Shown here: in pieces, positions 1-12,880 of the stretch
How positions within the stretch are numbered: the stretch's first letter is position 1
Layout of the letters: every line of letters starts with the position of its first letter
Assembly (NCBI GenBank): GCA_013423385.1
Contig: BLZA01000007.1
Coordinates: forward strand, 1,054,001 to 1,118,000
Origin: Naganishia liquefaciens
Taxonomy: Eukaryota; Basidiomycota; Tremellomycetes; Filobasidiales; Filobasidiaceae
DNA length: 64,000 bases
Direction: 5' to 3'
The notes under the pieces: generated by a model
What the model saw: only the letters and a program-made list of their open reading frames with translations
What the model was told of the DNA's origin: nothing
Database searches by the model: none
Made by a program: the position numbers and the translations under genes

Positions 1-604
1 AGCTGAAGGGCTTTAGGCGAAGACTTCCTGTCTTCAGTTTGTCATAATTCACTCATTGACAAAGGGCGTTCCTTCGTTTTACTCGATTAACGTCATGTAA
101 CGGACAGCCTGCGGTATCCTCAATCTTCAAGAGAGAAAATCAAGAATAAAGGATGTTTCGAGAAGCTTGAGCCCTCCGTTTGTTTCCGAGCTTTACGACA
201 GATCATTTTACCTTTTGCGCTTCCTCCTGAGAATTCCGGAAAGGACTGAAACAAAGGAGAAAATGCAGGGTTGCAGCATCGCTGCATCTGAAAGGGTTGA
301 CGCCTACGTGGCTAGATGGTTCCTTGTGGGGAAAAAATTGCCCCCTTCGGTGCCGATGTGCCGTGAAGCTCGGCGAACACTGTCGGCTTCAATCGAGAAA
401 AGAGGCAAGGGGCATGGCGAAGGTGACATCGGAAACCCCTCGTCTCCTCGGACCGATGGGCCAACTCTCGGCGTGCGGCGCGACTGTCGGATTTTCTTGG
501 CCCGAAAGCCCCGAAGTTGACTCATTCGGTTGAGGAAGATGAGAGCAATTAAACATTATTGCATCTACTACGATATCTTGTTCAACCAAATTCATCCATT
601 AAAA
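1..604. other. Upstream region of LYS2, no gene seen
   Basis: No open frame here has fungal coding character; short frames overlap on both strands. The region directly precedes LYS2 and ends with an A-rich leader (about 590-604) just before the start codon. It contains a TGACTCA site listed separately. A similar but imperfect CACTCATTGA lies near position 50. Confidence 0.6.
518..524 (+). promoter_or_regulatory. TGACTCA, Gcn4/Cpc1-type bZIP site upstream of LYS2
   Basis: The heptamer TGACTCA lies about 81 bp upstream of the LYS2 start codon. In fungi this is the core site of the general amino-acid control activator (Gcn4/Cpc1), and lysine biosynthetic genes are typical targets. The match is exact; its use as a binding site is inferred. 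Confidence 0.45.
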
Positions 605-3600
605 ATGACAGACCCAGCAGTCCTCAAGCGTTGGGCTGCACGGCTCGCGAGCTCGTCGTCGCTGGCTCTGCCTACGGATTATCCACGACCCACTCCTGCG
701 CGTCTGGTCGAAGCCATCCAGGAGCAATCGATTCCCTCCGAAGTTCTGGAATCGTTGACCAGTCTTGCGCAGCAACATACCGGCAGCGACAATGCAACGC
801 TCATCCTCACGGCGTTCCTCGTTCTGCTGCACCGATACACTCCAGATCCGAGCGTAGCTGTATGCACGAGCGTTACTTCGGACCCCTCCAAGACGGCTCT
901 CTTGCTGGTAGACATGTCGAATGAAAAGGCCGTCTTTGGCAGTATCGTGGAAGAAGTGCAGAAGAAGGCCAAGGAGGCTCGAGAGGATCCCGTGGATATC
1001 GAGGCTCTCGTCGGACTCCGTTCGGACGGCGAAGGACCGGTGTTCCGCGTGCGGTATATCGTTCATGACGATGTCGAGAATGCGCAGGAGCAGACTTTCA
1101 CGCGGTCGACATCATTGACGACGGATTTGACCCTCCACTATACGCCTGCGACATCGGCACTTGCAGTCAGCTACAACGCGCTGCTCTTCTCCCTCCCGCG
1201 GATCACCCATCTCTTAGCCTCGCTCGCATCGCTCCTCACGCATGCCGCGACACACTTGGATACGCCCACTGCCGTCATCCCTCTGCGCACGCCAGCACAG
1301 TCCCAAGTGCTTCCGGATCCGCAAGCCGACCTCGACTGGTGCGGATTCAAGGGCGCCGTTACCGACATCTTTTCCGCCAACGCCGCTCGACATCCCGACA
1401 AGCCATGCGTTGTTCAATCGTTGCCGTCCGAGTCGTCAAACAATATGGGCGCCTCTGGCGCATCGACCGAAAGGCAGACCTACACGTATGTGCAGATTGA
1501 TGGAGCGTCCAACGTTCTTGCGCACGCATTGTTGCAAAACGGATTGGAAAGGGGCGAGGTCGTCATGGTCTACGCCGCGAGAAGCGTTGAGTTGGTGGTC
1601 TGTGTTATGGGTGTCTTGAAGGCCGGAGGTGTCTTCAGTGTCATCGGTACGTTGCGTCACAATGCTTTCGAACAGGCCTAATCCCTCACAGATCCCGCAT
1701 ACCCGCCTTCGCGACAGACGGTCTACCTTCAGGTCTCATCGCCCCGCGCACTTCTCATCATCAACTCGGCTGGCATTCTCCCACCGACAGTCCAATCATA
1801 CATCTCATCCGAGCTTTCGCTGCGGCTTCTCGTCCCGTCTATCAGCATCAAGCCCTCTGGCGTGATCTCTGGCGGCGCATCGCCCTCGGGTGACATCCTC
1901 GACGCCTACCAGTCCTTCTCCACGACTCCCGCTGGTGTCGTTCTCGGACCGGACAGTCACGCCACCCTGAGTTTCACCAGTGGAAGCACCGGTATTCCCA
2001 AGGGCGTCAAGGGCCGACACTACAGCTTGACGCATTTCTTCCCTTGGATGAGTCAGCGCTTTGGCTTGTCGTCGTCGGAGAGGTTTACGATGTTGAGTGG
2101 AATCGCCCATGACCCGATTCAGCGTGACAGTGAGTTGTCTGGTGTCGTTCAGGGGTTTTGCTGACTTGTCTAGTCTTTACGCCGTTGTTCTTGGGTGCGG
2201 AGCTGCATGTACCGACAGCTGACGACATCGGTACTCCTGGACGGCTGGCAGAATGGATGGCGGACAGCGAGTGTACGGTCACCCATTTGACACCTGGTGA
2301 GATGCCTCCTTACGCCGTGAATGAATAAAGGCTCACCTTCTTCAAGCCATGGGTCAGCTGCTTTCTGCACAAGCAACACGACAGATTCCGACCCTTCGCA
2401 ACGCCTTCTTCGTGGGAGATGTTCTCACCAAGCGAGACTGTCATAGGCTTCAACATCTCGCTCAGAACGTGCGCATCATCAACATGTACGGCACGACTGA
2501 AACGCAACGAGCCGTGTCCTATTTTGCAATTCCACCCGTCAGCGAGGACTCAACTTTCTTGCAGAACCAAAAGGATATCATGCCTGCGGGACAAGGTATG
2601 ATCGACGTGCAGCTCTTGGTGGTCAACCGTGCGGACCGCACTATTCCATGTGCAGTGGGCGAGATCGGCGAGATCTATGTTCGCTCCGGTGGTTTGTCTG
2701 AGGGCTACCTCGACCCGGCTGCCACTGCCGAGAAGTTTGTGGAGAACTGGTTTGGTCAAGGCGTCGAGCGCGTCGACACTCTGGTCCATCCAGCCGATGG
2801 ATCCGCTCCTTCCCCGGCTGCCCAATTCTGGAAGGGTATCAGGGACAGGATGTACCGAACTGGTGATCTCGGACGTTATCTGCCCGATGGAACGGTCGAG
2901 TGCACCGGTCGTGCCGATGATCAGATCAAGATCCGAGGATTCCGAATCGAGTTGGGCGAAATCGACACTCATCTCAGTCGACACCCGCTTGTGCGAGAAA
3001 ACGTCACGCTCGTGCGACGAGACAAGAACGAAGAAAAGGTGCTGGTCTCGTACTTTGTCCCGAATGCAGGTCAGGACCTGGACGCCTTGGTCAGTGCAAG
3101 CGAGATTGAAAAAGACGATGACGATGCCGAGGAGGACGAGGAAGGTACCAAGAAGGATGTCAAGGCAGAAATCGCTCGCGGCCTAAGGAGGTACCGAAAG
3201 TTGATCAAGGATATCAAGGAGCATTTGAAGAAAAAGCTGCCCTCTTACAGTGTCCCCACAGGTAAGTCGACCCGGATGCGACAAAACGAAGCTGACCGTT
3301 CCACAGTCTTCATTCCCCTTTCCCGAATGCCTCTCAACCCCAACGGCAAGATCGATAAGCCTGCCTTGCCCTTCCCGGATACGGCACTCGCTCCGCCGCC
3401 GCCCAGCAAGAATCTCAAGCTGACACCGACGCAAAAAACTATCTACGACATCTGGCTCCGACTCCTTCCGGTACCGCCAGCCTCGCTCGATGCCGAAGAC
3501 AACTTCTTCGACCTCGGCGGTCATTCCATTCTTGCAACTCGTCTGATCTTCGAGCTCCGAAAGACCTTTGTCGTTGACGTCCCGCTTGGCCTTGTATTCG

Positions 3601-5117
3601 AGAGACCTACTATCGCGGGACTGGCCGAGAAGATTGATTCGTTGAGGAACGAAGACCTCGGTTTGGCGGGAGGTGAAAAGGCCACGAACGGGGCCACGGC
3701 CGTCGAGATGGACTACGCCAAGGACGTCGACGTCCTGCTGCCAACGTTGCCTGATTCTTTCGCGCCGCTACCAGCAGACTTTGCAACCAAAAAGCTGACC
3801 GTCTTCTTGACCGGTGCTACCGGCTTCCTGGGTGCATTCATCCTTAATGACCTGCTCGCTAAGCGTGCCGACCGAGTCGCCAAGGTAATTTGTCTCGTCC
3901 GAGCCAAGTCCAAGGAGGACGCCATCAACCGACTGAGGGAGAGTGGCGAAGGCAGAGGTGTCTGGAATTCAGAATGGGAGACGCAAGGTCGTGTTGAGGC
4001 TGTTGTAGGTGACTTGGCAAACGAAAACTTTGGATTGGACGCGACAGAGTGGTCTCGCATCGCCAAGGAGGCCGATACTGTTGTTCACAATGGCGCCATT
4101 GTAAGTCCTGTGCTTCGCACGCCTAGCCGTACTCATTAGCTACAGGTCCACTGGGTCTACCCATACTCCAAACTGCGAGATGCCAACGTCGTTTCCACTA
4201 TCACTGCCCTCAAGCTCTGCACGGAAGACCATCCCAAGGCCTTCTCGTTCGTCTCCTCCACGGCGGTTCTCGAAGCGGAATACTATGTCAAGCAGTCGGA
4301 CATGATCATCCAGCACGGCGGCAAGGGTCTGCCGGAAACCGATGATCTGGAAGGCAGCAGGACTACCCTGACAACTGGTTACGGACAAAGCAAGTGGGTT
4401 GCTGAAAAATTGCTGATGGAGGCCGGAAAGCGTGGCCTGGCCGGATGGACGATCAGGCCGTCGTACGTTGTCGGTGACTCGGTTTCGGCCGGTGAGTCAT
4501 TATCAATTCAATTCATATTTGTGCGCTAATCCTTCGTAGTTACCAACACCGACGACTTCATCTGGCGAATGGTCAAGGGCTGCATCCAGCTCGGCCTGTC
4601 TCCCGATATCAACAACACCATCAACATGGTTCCGGTTGATCATATCGCCCTCCTATCTTCTATCTCCGCGATCTCACCTCCTAAAAACACCTCGTTCGCC
4701 GTTGCGCAGGTGACTGCCCACCCCAAGATTCGATTCAACGATTTCTTGTCCTCGCTTCCATTATACGGCTATGCGGTCGAGAGATGCGAGTACCTAACGT
4801 GGCGACGAAAGCTCGAGCAGCACGTGCTCGAGGTTCAGGATAACGCCTTGTTCCCGCTTTTGCACTTTGTGCTGGATGACTTGCCTACCAGCACAAAGTC
4901 TGCGGAATTGGACGACTCGAATTCGCAGAACCTGGCTATCAGCCATGGGGAAAAGGCCGGCGCGGGAGTCGGAGAAGGAGAGATGGGTCGATACCTCGCT
5001 TGGCTCGTTCGAGCGGGATTCTTGGATGCTCCGCCAGCAAATGCCAATGCCAAGCCATTGCCGGAATTGACTGGAACAGCCACCAAGGCTATTGGCAGAA
5101 CGGGCGCGAATGCATAG
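605..5117 (+). CDS. LYS2: L-2-aminoadipate reductase (alpha-aminoadipate-semialdehyde dehydrogenase)
   Basis: Activates L-2-aminoadipate with ATP, loads it on a phosphopantetheine arm and reduces it with NADPH to the semialdehyde, the committed middle step of fungal lysine synthesis. Seven exons join to about 1,411 codons (yeast Lys2 is about 1,392). Introns: 1647-1691, 2130-2173, 2297-2346, 3262-3306, 4101-4145 and 4492-4539. Domain order: condensation-like N-terminus, AMP-binding domain ([26 protein letters not shown]), carrier domain with the pantetheine serine in FFDLGGHSI, then a Rossmann reductase ([14 protein letters not shown]) with the YGQSK catalytic motif. An acidic linker ([10 protein letters not shown], near 3115-3150) is inserted late in the adenylation domain. 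Splices restore conserved blocks such as [12 protein letters not shown] and THLTPAMGQLL. The protein needs a phosphopantetheinyl transferase encoded elsewhere. The start at 605 is the first ATG whose frame leads into the family N-terminus. Confidence 0.97.
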
Positions 5118-6461
5118 GGAGCGAGTGAGGGAAACGTAACAAAAGTATATGTGCAAAGGCGTCGCGGGGACGCCTTGCTTATGATACCTTATAAATGATA
5201 TGGCTGAACCTGCTCCGCTCAAGTGAGCGCAAGATTTTTGATGGATATCAGCGTGACCGCAGATCGGACATTTTTGGATCTGATGCAGAATGGAGAGTCG
5301 CCTGACCGTACATGATCCCATCGTTGTCTCTGCGATTGAAGTGACTGCCTTTTTCTCGTCGTCCACGACGGATTTTGACAATGTAATGACTCCCTCTTCT
5401 TGCTAGCAGACTCCTTTCTCAGCATGCCTCCAGGTACCTGACGGGACTCTTTCGTTGAGACTAAATCTACAACTCGCTCGTTCACGACCAGGATCGATCC
5501 GGCTGCCTTCCGAGGGCTGTTTCCGCCTCGGTCGACATTCGGGATGCGATAAACCGCGGAAAGCCAGAAGAAAGGGGCTGGTGCCTCCACGACCGCTTTT
5601 GGCGTTTCATCTTCATTATTTATTGTTCCTCATGAACTCCAGTACCGAATGTGCTGGCATCGCAACTGCTAATGATCAGCCCTGGGTCCTCGCTTCAGAG
5701 TCGCACAGTGCCGTAATGCCGATAAAGGACCCTTACAATCGGGATCTCCGTGTTCACCCGACAGCGCTTTGACTGAGTTGTGACCAGGACCTGGTTCTCA
5801 ATCGCCTTCTGCCAAAATTGAGACGACTGAGATGCCCGATTTGAGAGAAAGAGAGGCAGCATCCATTCAGCTCGTCTTTTCCACGCTCTGAGCGAGTGTA
5901 CGTCGGCGACGATCAATGGCTGAGAAGGCAGATCTAGGAATTCCGCGCACGAGCGGAAATAAACAGAAATCCGCGATAAAAAAAAAGCTTGTACCGGTAC
6001 TTGTACCTTGCTTTTCTTGTTTGATGGAAGCTTGACGAAAGCTTGATGGAAGAATTGGTAGAACACACTAAGCTTAAGCCTCCAGACCAGCGGATTTGAT
6101 CAGCACTGGGTCCAAGGACCGCAATAGCGCACGCTCAGCCATCTTCATAACCTCGAATACATGGTTTTTAGCATTTTGCGCTACCCTGTCGCAAAGGGGG
6201 AAAGGGCAGAGAGAGAATACGGCCAAGAGTGACTGTGTTCAGCCAGAGAGGCTAACATAGCACTATATTCCCGTCAAATATGCTAGTGTCTGCAGACTAT
6301 AGGCCTTGATAATTATATATACAAGGGCAGCTCGAGCTCCCCCTCGACCGCTTTGCCCCTTCTTCTTTTTCCCCACGTGATCCACGCTGTTCCACACCGT
6401 ACTTTCACGTACTTTCACCCTTCCGAACCCACACACTTCCAAACCGCACGCATCTACCACG
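5118..6461. other. Intergenic, nothing recognised
   Basis: This region of about 1.3 kb lies between two co-oriented genes. Short frames exist on both strands but none has conserved motifs or codon character. AAGCTTG recurs three times near 5988-6045. A TATATATA run at about 6315-6322 lies roughly 140 bp upstream of the next start codon and could serve as its TATA box. Confidence 0.55.
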
Positions 6462-8560
6462 ATGTCTACTGCCTACAGAGTCAATTCTGCCATTCCTCGA
6501 GCGTCTACAGAGAAGCTGCAGGGGATGGCGGTCAAGCAAAATGCAAGTGCTCCTTCGGGAAGCTTCGCGAGCCGACCTCGAGCCACAGGGTTCGCTGGCG
6601 TCGAGAAGAAGCAGGGCGCAGGTCACAGCGTCAAGCGCAGCGGCACTCTTCCTCCTCAATCTTGCATCTCCAAAGCTGCCGTAATCTCTCGAACTCTCCC
6701 CAAGTCCTCTGATCTCCAGAACAGCGGTTCCCCGTATGGGGTTCCCAATGCTCGCAACCGAGTAACAGGCTTCGGCACCGGTGCAAGAGCTAAACAGCAG
6801 GACGCAGGACACAGCGTCAAACCCACCCTTGTCAACTCCACCCTTCCCAAACCCACCCTTGCTCAAACCCGTTCCTCCCTTTCCTCCACTGTGTGTGGAT
6901 CACAAAGCCGCAATCTCCCGCAAGCTGGTGCAGTCACCGTGGAGGCGGCCAAGGTAAAGTCCCTCAAGTCGTGTGTCAAAAGGGCTAACGCTTCCTGTTC
7001 GATGAAAAGCGTTCGATTTGGAGCAGCGCAAGTTCGAGAATTTATTTCCCAGCCTGGCGATCGATTCCCGGGACCCGCCGTCTTGTTCGAAGGAGAAGTC
7101 AACTGGAAGGAGTGGAAGCGACAGATCGCGAAGAACGACGAGGAGTATGTTTACTGCCAAGCTTACGCGCACGCCATCAACGCGCAGCTTCGCGAGGAGG
7201 AAACCGAGAGACGTGAGTACGACGTCGGCGAGGTGAATATCGCTGATGCCCTGAACTGCTTCTTAGGAGACGCCAAGGCCTTTGAAGACGCGAGGCAGCG
7301 ATTGGAGCACGAAATCTTTGAGACGGGTAAGCATCTCGTCTTCGCCGGACGTGTGCAGATTCGCTGACTATCATTGCGCATTCTGCAGACATGAGAGACT
7401 GGGAGGCCGAGTTCACCTCGCAGGCGGAAGGTAAGACACGCAATCTTCTATTCCTGAACTATGACTGATACACCTTGACCGCAGACGACGAAGCAGCTGG
7501 CGACGAATCCGGATGGAACCTCATCGTATACGGCTACAACGACCTCTTGACAGACGAACCCTGCCCCGTGACGGAACCGTTGGACGAGGCGTTCTACAAC
7601 GACCTCTTGAAGGCGGCAGAAGAGCAGGAAAGGCAGATCAGTGAGTATCCTGCCTGCCATTCAGGACAGCGTTTCGAAGCTCACCTCGCTACCAGCTGAA
7701 GAGCGCGAAGAAAAGGAGAAAGGCTCCAGAGCCGTCGCAATCTTTTTGGATGCTGGTGAGTGTCTTGGCAATAGTCCTTGCAGCACCGATACTGACCACA
7801 TCCTCCAGTGTTGGACAACTTCGCCGCCAAAATCGAAGAAGAGGAGAACAGTGAGCACACCGGAACACTTCCGAGCACAATCACTGACCCTCTTGTAGCG
7901 CTCGCCACTTCGGGGTCCGGCTGGAACATTATGCAGTTCGACGGCTACAACCCGTCTCTCGTGGACGAGCCGATGCCATTCACTATGCCTGCCGTACACC
8001 CCGACACCAGCCTGGAGCTTGGCGACATCTCTGGTCTTCTCGCCTACGATTTGCCGATGTTAACCGATCCGGCGCGCGAGCCTCGATGCCGCAAGGTGCT
8101 CGAGCACATCCCCGAATTTTACGTGCCCGGTGTCACCGAACACGACGTCAACCTGCACAGAGAAGAAATGATTAGCAGGATGCACGATGGTATCTTGCCT
8201 TCGGCTACCGACGAGGATATGTGGGAGCGTCTCAAGGAAGGCCAGACGCCGTACCTGTCGAGCAAAGAGGAACTCTTCTTTGAAGTTCCGGAACAGCTGC
8301 CCTTCGAGCGAAGATACGAGTCCGAGTTTGCGGATCAGTCCATGTTGACCGATAACAAGCCGGTCGGGTACTTGGCGCTTCTCAGCCCGATCCTTGACAC
8401 CGCCAGCGCCGACAACTCGCTTCGCGATTATGATGACACCGACACTCGATTCTGGAGCGACGAGCGACTTCGGGCAGCAGTCCGGCAGCTGACGGATCCG
8501 GCGCTTCGACGGTTGGCATACAACACTACCCAGGAGATGATCGATGATGAGCTCTTCTGA
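6462..8560 (+). CDS. Orphan protein with internal repeats and an RVxF-like motif, 608 aa
   Basis: I do not recognise a family. Six exons (6462-7326, 7389-7430, 7485-7640, 7696-7755, 7809-7850, 7899-8560) join in frame to 608 codons, all with consensus donors and acceptors, so it is a real gene. The N-terminal 170 residues are Ser/Thr/Pro/basic and apparently disordered, with two copies of a pattern like R-x-TGF-(x)n-KQ-x-x-AGHSVK. Around residues 185-200 the sequence KSVRFGAAQVREF resembles a protein phosphatase-1 RVxF docking site. Two related segments follow in the acidic C-terminal half: SGWNLIVYGYNDLLTDEP and SGWNIMQFDGYNPSLVDEP, each ending in P-x-T. No signal peptide or membrane span is seen. 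An acidic, repeat-bearing regulatory or scaffold protein is the most that can be said. Confidence 0.8.
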
Positions 8561-9258
8561 GCGGTGAAGGGGCAATGGAGAGGGATGGCGGTGGGCGCGA
8601 CACTGGTGCGTGTAGCGATGACACAGAATGGATGCTGACATTACGGCTTTACAGGTTACAACCTCTGATCACTGCTGCATGGGCAAACATCACATGTGGT
8701 ACCACCTGCACCGTAGTCTTCTCAAAACCTCTCCCAGCTTTCTCTGTGCTATCTCGCCGGTGAAGCGACCACATGGTAAGTCACATTAGGGAGAGGACGA
8801 AGTGGTTGGTCCGGGTAAGTGGTCCGAAGGCAGGGACCGTCTATATCGGTAAGCATACCCCCGGAAGACAGCTAACCGTTCAGACTCGTTGAGGGTCATC
8901 ATCAGCTTCGCTCCGGGTATATAGAGTCTGGGCTGCCTGCCATCCATTGGGTCGTCGCGTGTCTTGGTCTTCCTCTGAGCGGCTGGGCCCAGCCTTGAGA
9001 CTTGAGTGTCCGAGATTTGATCGTCTGAAGCGTGAACGTTCATGCCCAACGAAGAGAGCTAACAGTTCAGTCATTATCGGTTTCACCCCCAAGTCCCGTC
9101 GTGGTTGTCGATACCTGTCTACGCTTCCAGCCCCAACCCAACGCCTTCCCAGATGACCCGCCTCTTCCCCTACTATAAGTCTGACTTCAGACCCCCCGGC
9201 ACTTCTCTCGTTCCTGCTGAAGGCTTTGCCCGCCGGGTCGTCCCTCATCTGAGATCTT

Positions 9259-9611
9259 GAGCTTGGGGCGATCCGTGCGGAAAGTCCGTTTTCTGGTCAG
9301 ACAGCTTATTCGTGGGTTTGAGGCGTAGTGGTTGGCATGATGGGCAAGAGAGACAGATCCAAATGCTGTTTCAGGGATCTCGAAGCTCTTTGCTCAATGG
9401 TGAGATGCTGATCCCAAGATCGTCATCAGTTGGAAGCCGTGTCCATTTGTCAGAGATCACACCTCTGTCCATGTCCAGTCTCTTTCCCTATGCTCTTACC
9501 CATCTCATCCTCATCCAGTCACTCCGCCTATTTCTCCAGCTGCCCACTCGAAAACTCAAGGCTCGGACGACCCGTGTGGACAGTCCGTTTTTTGGTCATC
9601 GGCCGTATTCG
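9259..9611 (+). repeat. Diverged direct repeat, two copies about 297 bp apart
   Basis: Positions 9259-9315 and 9556-9611 share an aligned core that includes AGTCCGTTTTyTGGTCA and a following TTATTCGTG/GTATTCGTG. Identity is roughly three quarters by eye. No terminal repeats or coding capacity are visible, so this looks like an old local duplication. Confidence 0.4.
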
Positions 9612-10209
9612 TGATCCCGACGCCTGTCGAGCTACATCCAGGTATTCATGTGCGGACGGAATTATTGTGTCAGCTCCTAAGTGGACACCGTCACTCTGAG
9701 AACCCAAGTTGAGCGTGGTTTCGAGAGCAACGGCTTTCGGATGCATTGGGAAAAACATCCGCCCCGAATTAAGTCTCACAGACCCTCACCGTTCCGGGAA
9801 AACGAGACGCTGGTCTCGGATTGCAACGCCAAGGGGCATACTTGCTCTAATTAGGCTGTGAGGAAAGGGATCCTCGTAAGCACTCTGTCGGCATGTCAGA
9901 GTGATCACTTGAATCGCGATCTCGTTGAAAGAGGAGCAATCCAAAAAGTCGCAAATAGGGTGACCGAGATCGCAATTTCAAGAGCAATCCAATCTCGAAA
10001 TATTCTCGCTTACGGAGAATCAAGTTGTGGCGGTTGCCGTCGATATTCAAGTTCACGATTTTGGCAAGAGGCGGATCTTTGGTCTGGCCAAGCTGAAGGC
10101 GTAGCTGAAATCGACCGGTTTACATCCGCCGTTTCATGTCGACCCCATTTCCATCAAGCGCGTTTTTACATCAATACACCCATCAGCCATCAATCCTGAT
10201 CAAACTGGC

Positions 10210-10216
10210 TATATAA
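10210..10216 (+). promoter_or_regulatory. TATATAA box of the F-box-like gene
   Basis: Exact TATATAA, 59 bp upstream of the ATG at 10275 and followed by a pyrimidine-rich stretch. The spacing is suitable for a core promoter. Confidence 0.4.
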
Positions 10217-10274
10217 CCATCATCTCCTCCGTCTACCCCTTTTCAACACTACTACAACCCACGTGAACGGCATC

Positions 10275-12167
10275 ATGGAACACACCACCCAATCTGCAAA
10301 TCGTCGGCGACTACCTGCTCCCCCTTTTCCTCCAGCATATATGCGCCCTGCTCTCGAAACCATTGATTTCGCGTCTTTCACTATTCCTCTGGTTCCCGCT
10401 CGAGCATCGTCTCCTGCTAACGAAGAAACCGATGACGACTCTTCCCCTCCTCCACAGCCTGATCCATTGAATATTCTCGGTGGCATACTTGCCACGGCCG
10501 TCGGACCACCTGGAGCTGGAGCGCGGGGAAGGGGGGTTGGCGCCGGTTCGTTTACAGTCCCGTCTGATGAAGTAGCTGCGAGAGAAGACCGTATGGCAAT
10601 GGAGGAGGAGAATCGAGCTTTGTTGATGGATGCGGATAGGCTGAGGAAGTGGAAAGATCGGCTGTTGCATGATAACAAGCTCTTGAGAGAGGAGGCGAAA
10701 CGAATCAAGGAGAAATTGGAGACGGTTGAGAAGAAGTTGAAGCAGGAAACAAAGGAGAAAAAGCAACTGAAGGAGAGCTATCAAAAGGTTTGGCAAGAAA
10801 AAGTCCAATTGCTGGAAAAGGCCATGGTATGTCACTGGAACATCCCGTTGAGCAGATCTTTTCTGACACCTCCTATCGCAGGGTCCTGCCAAGCTCCCCC
10901 TCGAGATCTTACTGACGATTGGAGGCTTTATTGCGGGATCGAACAATTATGGCACTCTCCTCGCTCTCTCCCTTGCATCCAAGCGAATCCGACAAGAGAT
11001 GAAACCAGTATTCTTCGAAACTTTCATAATCATGGATCCGAAGGATTTGCTGACAAGGCCTGAAGGTGGGGGACGAAAGTCACTCGATGCATACAAATAT
11101 ACAAAGTCAGTGCGGCCTGTTCAGACAGATTGCAATACTGACATTGAACCGGCAGGTTCCTATTCTCGCGACAAGACGCGGAGCCGTTCCACATCCGATC
11201 AATCTTTCCCAACCTCCATCTTCTGGTCTACCTGGACACAGCATTAGTCGCGGGAACGTCACCCTTCAAGACAAACGAAGAGAATTTCCACAAGTTTGCG
11301 GCGCGAATCTTCATTAGTCGACCTCTGAGAACAAAGCTTTTGACCACGTTGCTGGCTTATCCCGTCAATTGGAAGACCAAGACCGCTCCGCTCTACCTAC
11401 CCGTGAAAGGTTTAGCCATGATCACACTTCGGAACCAAGGAGCACTCGTAGGGGAGCCCTCACAAAACGGTGTCGCTACTTTCCGCAACCACTACAAAGA
11501 CGTCTATTTCAAAATACGGGACGGCTGGGATTCAAAAGGACAGTTGACGCATACCATAGGCGAGCTCAACAAGCTCGGGCCTATCGCACTGGAGAATGCT
11601 GGTCGATCGACTCAAGGATCTCGGGAGCCGCTTGCTACGTTGAATGTGGACATAGAAGGCGAAAGTACACTCAACGCCTGGATAGAAGGCGTGAGTACCG
11701 GGAGCAACGACATCCTCACGCGCATCTGACTTGTTTTGCTGCCGCATCACCCACAGCTACCCAGCTTGCTTAGTATCCAGCCCCATATCAAAATCGAAGT
11801 TGACATCACCGCCCAAATGTCGCGAGCGAAGTTTCAAGAATTGACGCAATCCGCGGCATCCGCGTACGCCAGTGTCTGGAACGTATTTAAGCAAGATTAC
11901 AGAACCGCTGGCACTGGAGCTCCGATCCGTATCTTTTCGATGGATTATCCCTTGGCGGGAAATGTGGAAGACAACGACGGAGAAGAGGAGGATTGGGAAG
12001 ATGATCAGGGTGAAGGTCCGCCCGGGATCACTTTGGCGGGAAGATTGATTTATGTCCGGTCGACGCAATCCTTCGTGGCCAAGGTCGTTGAGATAAATGA
12101 CGACACATTCGAAGAGGAAGAGATTTTCAGCGAGGTATTCGCCAACATGGGGGCCCATGAAGCTTGA
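10275..12167 (+). CDS. F-box-like protein with coiled coil, 573 aa
   Basis: Four exons (10275-10826, 10882-11105, 11156-11690, 11757-12167) join in frame to 573 codons. Residues about 1-95 are Pro/Ser-rich. Residues about 98-183 form a strongly charged Glu/Lys heptad region, very likely a coiled coil. Exon 2 opens with LPLEILLTIGGFIAG and runs to MKPVFFETFIIMD, the LP-x-E-[IVL]-L ... F/WE pattern of fungal F-box-like domains that bind Skp1 in SCF ubiquitin ligases. The rest resembles the variable C-terminal part of such proteins; no leucine-rich or WD repeats are evident. It ends in an acidic patch (EDNDGEEEDWEDD). The gene at 22189-23820 is a clear paralogue with the same three intron positions and phases. 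The substrate is unknown. Confidence 0.82.
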
Positions 12168-12880
12168 ACGCCGATCGAATGTCGCTTTGTACAGACGGAT
12201 GGTAAGAAAAATCCCTAATCATTTCCGTATGGTGCGGGCTGACGCGTGCGGGCGACTATCTGTCTTCATCAGGGAGAGCTTGTTTTGAGAATTATCCAGA
12301 ATTTAAAGTTGGATCTTCAGCTGACAATCCCGGCTTGACACTCGCCGAAGCAGCGTCATACGTCGCTTGTCTTACCATCGCTTGTATCATCAAAAACCGC
12401 GAGTGTATCGTACCAGCTTGCAGCGGTCTGATTTGCCGTATGACATGTCATCTGTGTGGCAAGACGCGACTGTTAGTGCCATTTGCACTTGCGCTACGGC
12501 TTGACCTTTCTTGCGATTTCACCCATCGGCAACGCTCCAGATGTCCTGAGCCAGCGGATCGCGAACATGCTATACAACATCTCTGTCGTATAGTTTTCAA
12601 GAATCATTTTGCCCACGAAAAGAGGACCAACGGATAATCTGGACGGCGCATCTTCCCCGTTGCGGAAACCGCGATGATGAGGCGCCATTGGAAAAGGCAA
12701 GTCAATGTAGCGACGTGCTTTCACCGTTGGCATGGCGACGGGCGACGGCCTTCCTTCGCGTTCGCGGCTGAGATTCAATTGCATCGGCAGGGGGCAGGAA
12801 TGGCGAACGGGATCGGATATTTGCAACAGATGCAACCTACGAAACCGTTGAATGCACCGGTGCAGAATACCTTCCTCTGA
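12168..12880. other. Convergent intergenic region, nothing recognised
   Basis: This 713-bp stretch lies between the 3' end of the F-box-like gene and the 3' end of ALKBH6. Short frames on both strands have no recognisable motif. It presumably holds the two 3' UTRs. Confidence 0.55.

Larger units (their letters stand above)
8561..10274. other. Intergenic, holds a diverged direct repeat
   Basis: About 1.7 kb without a supported gene. The only structure seen is a pair of diverged direct repeats (listed separately). A TATATAA box at 10210-10216 lies 59 bp before the next start codon. Confidence 0.55.
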
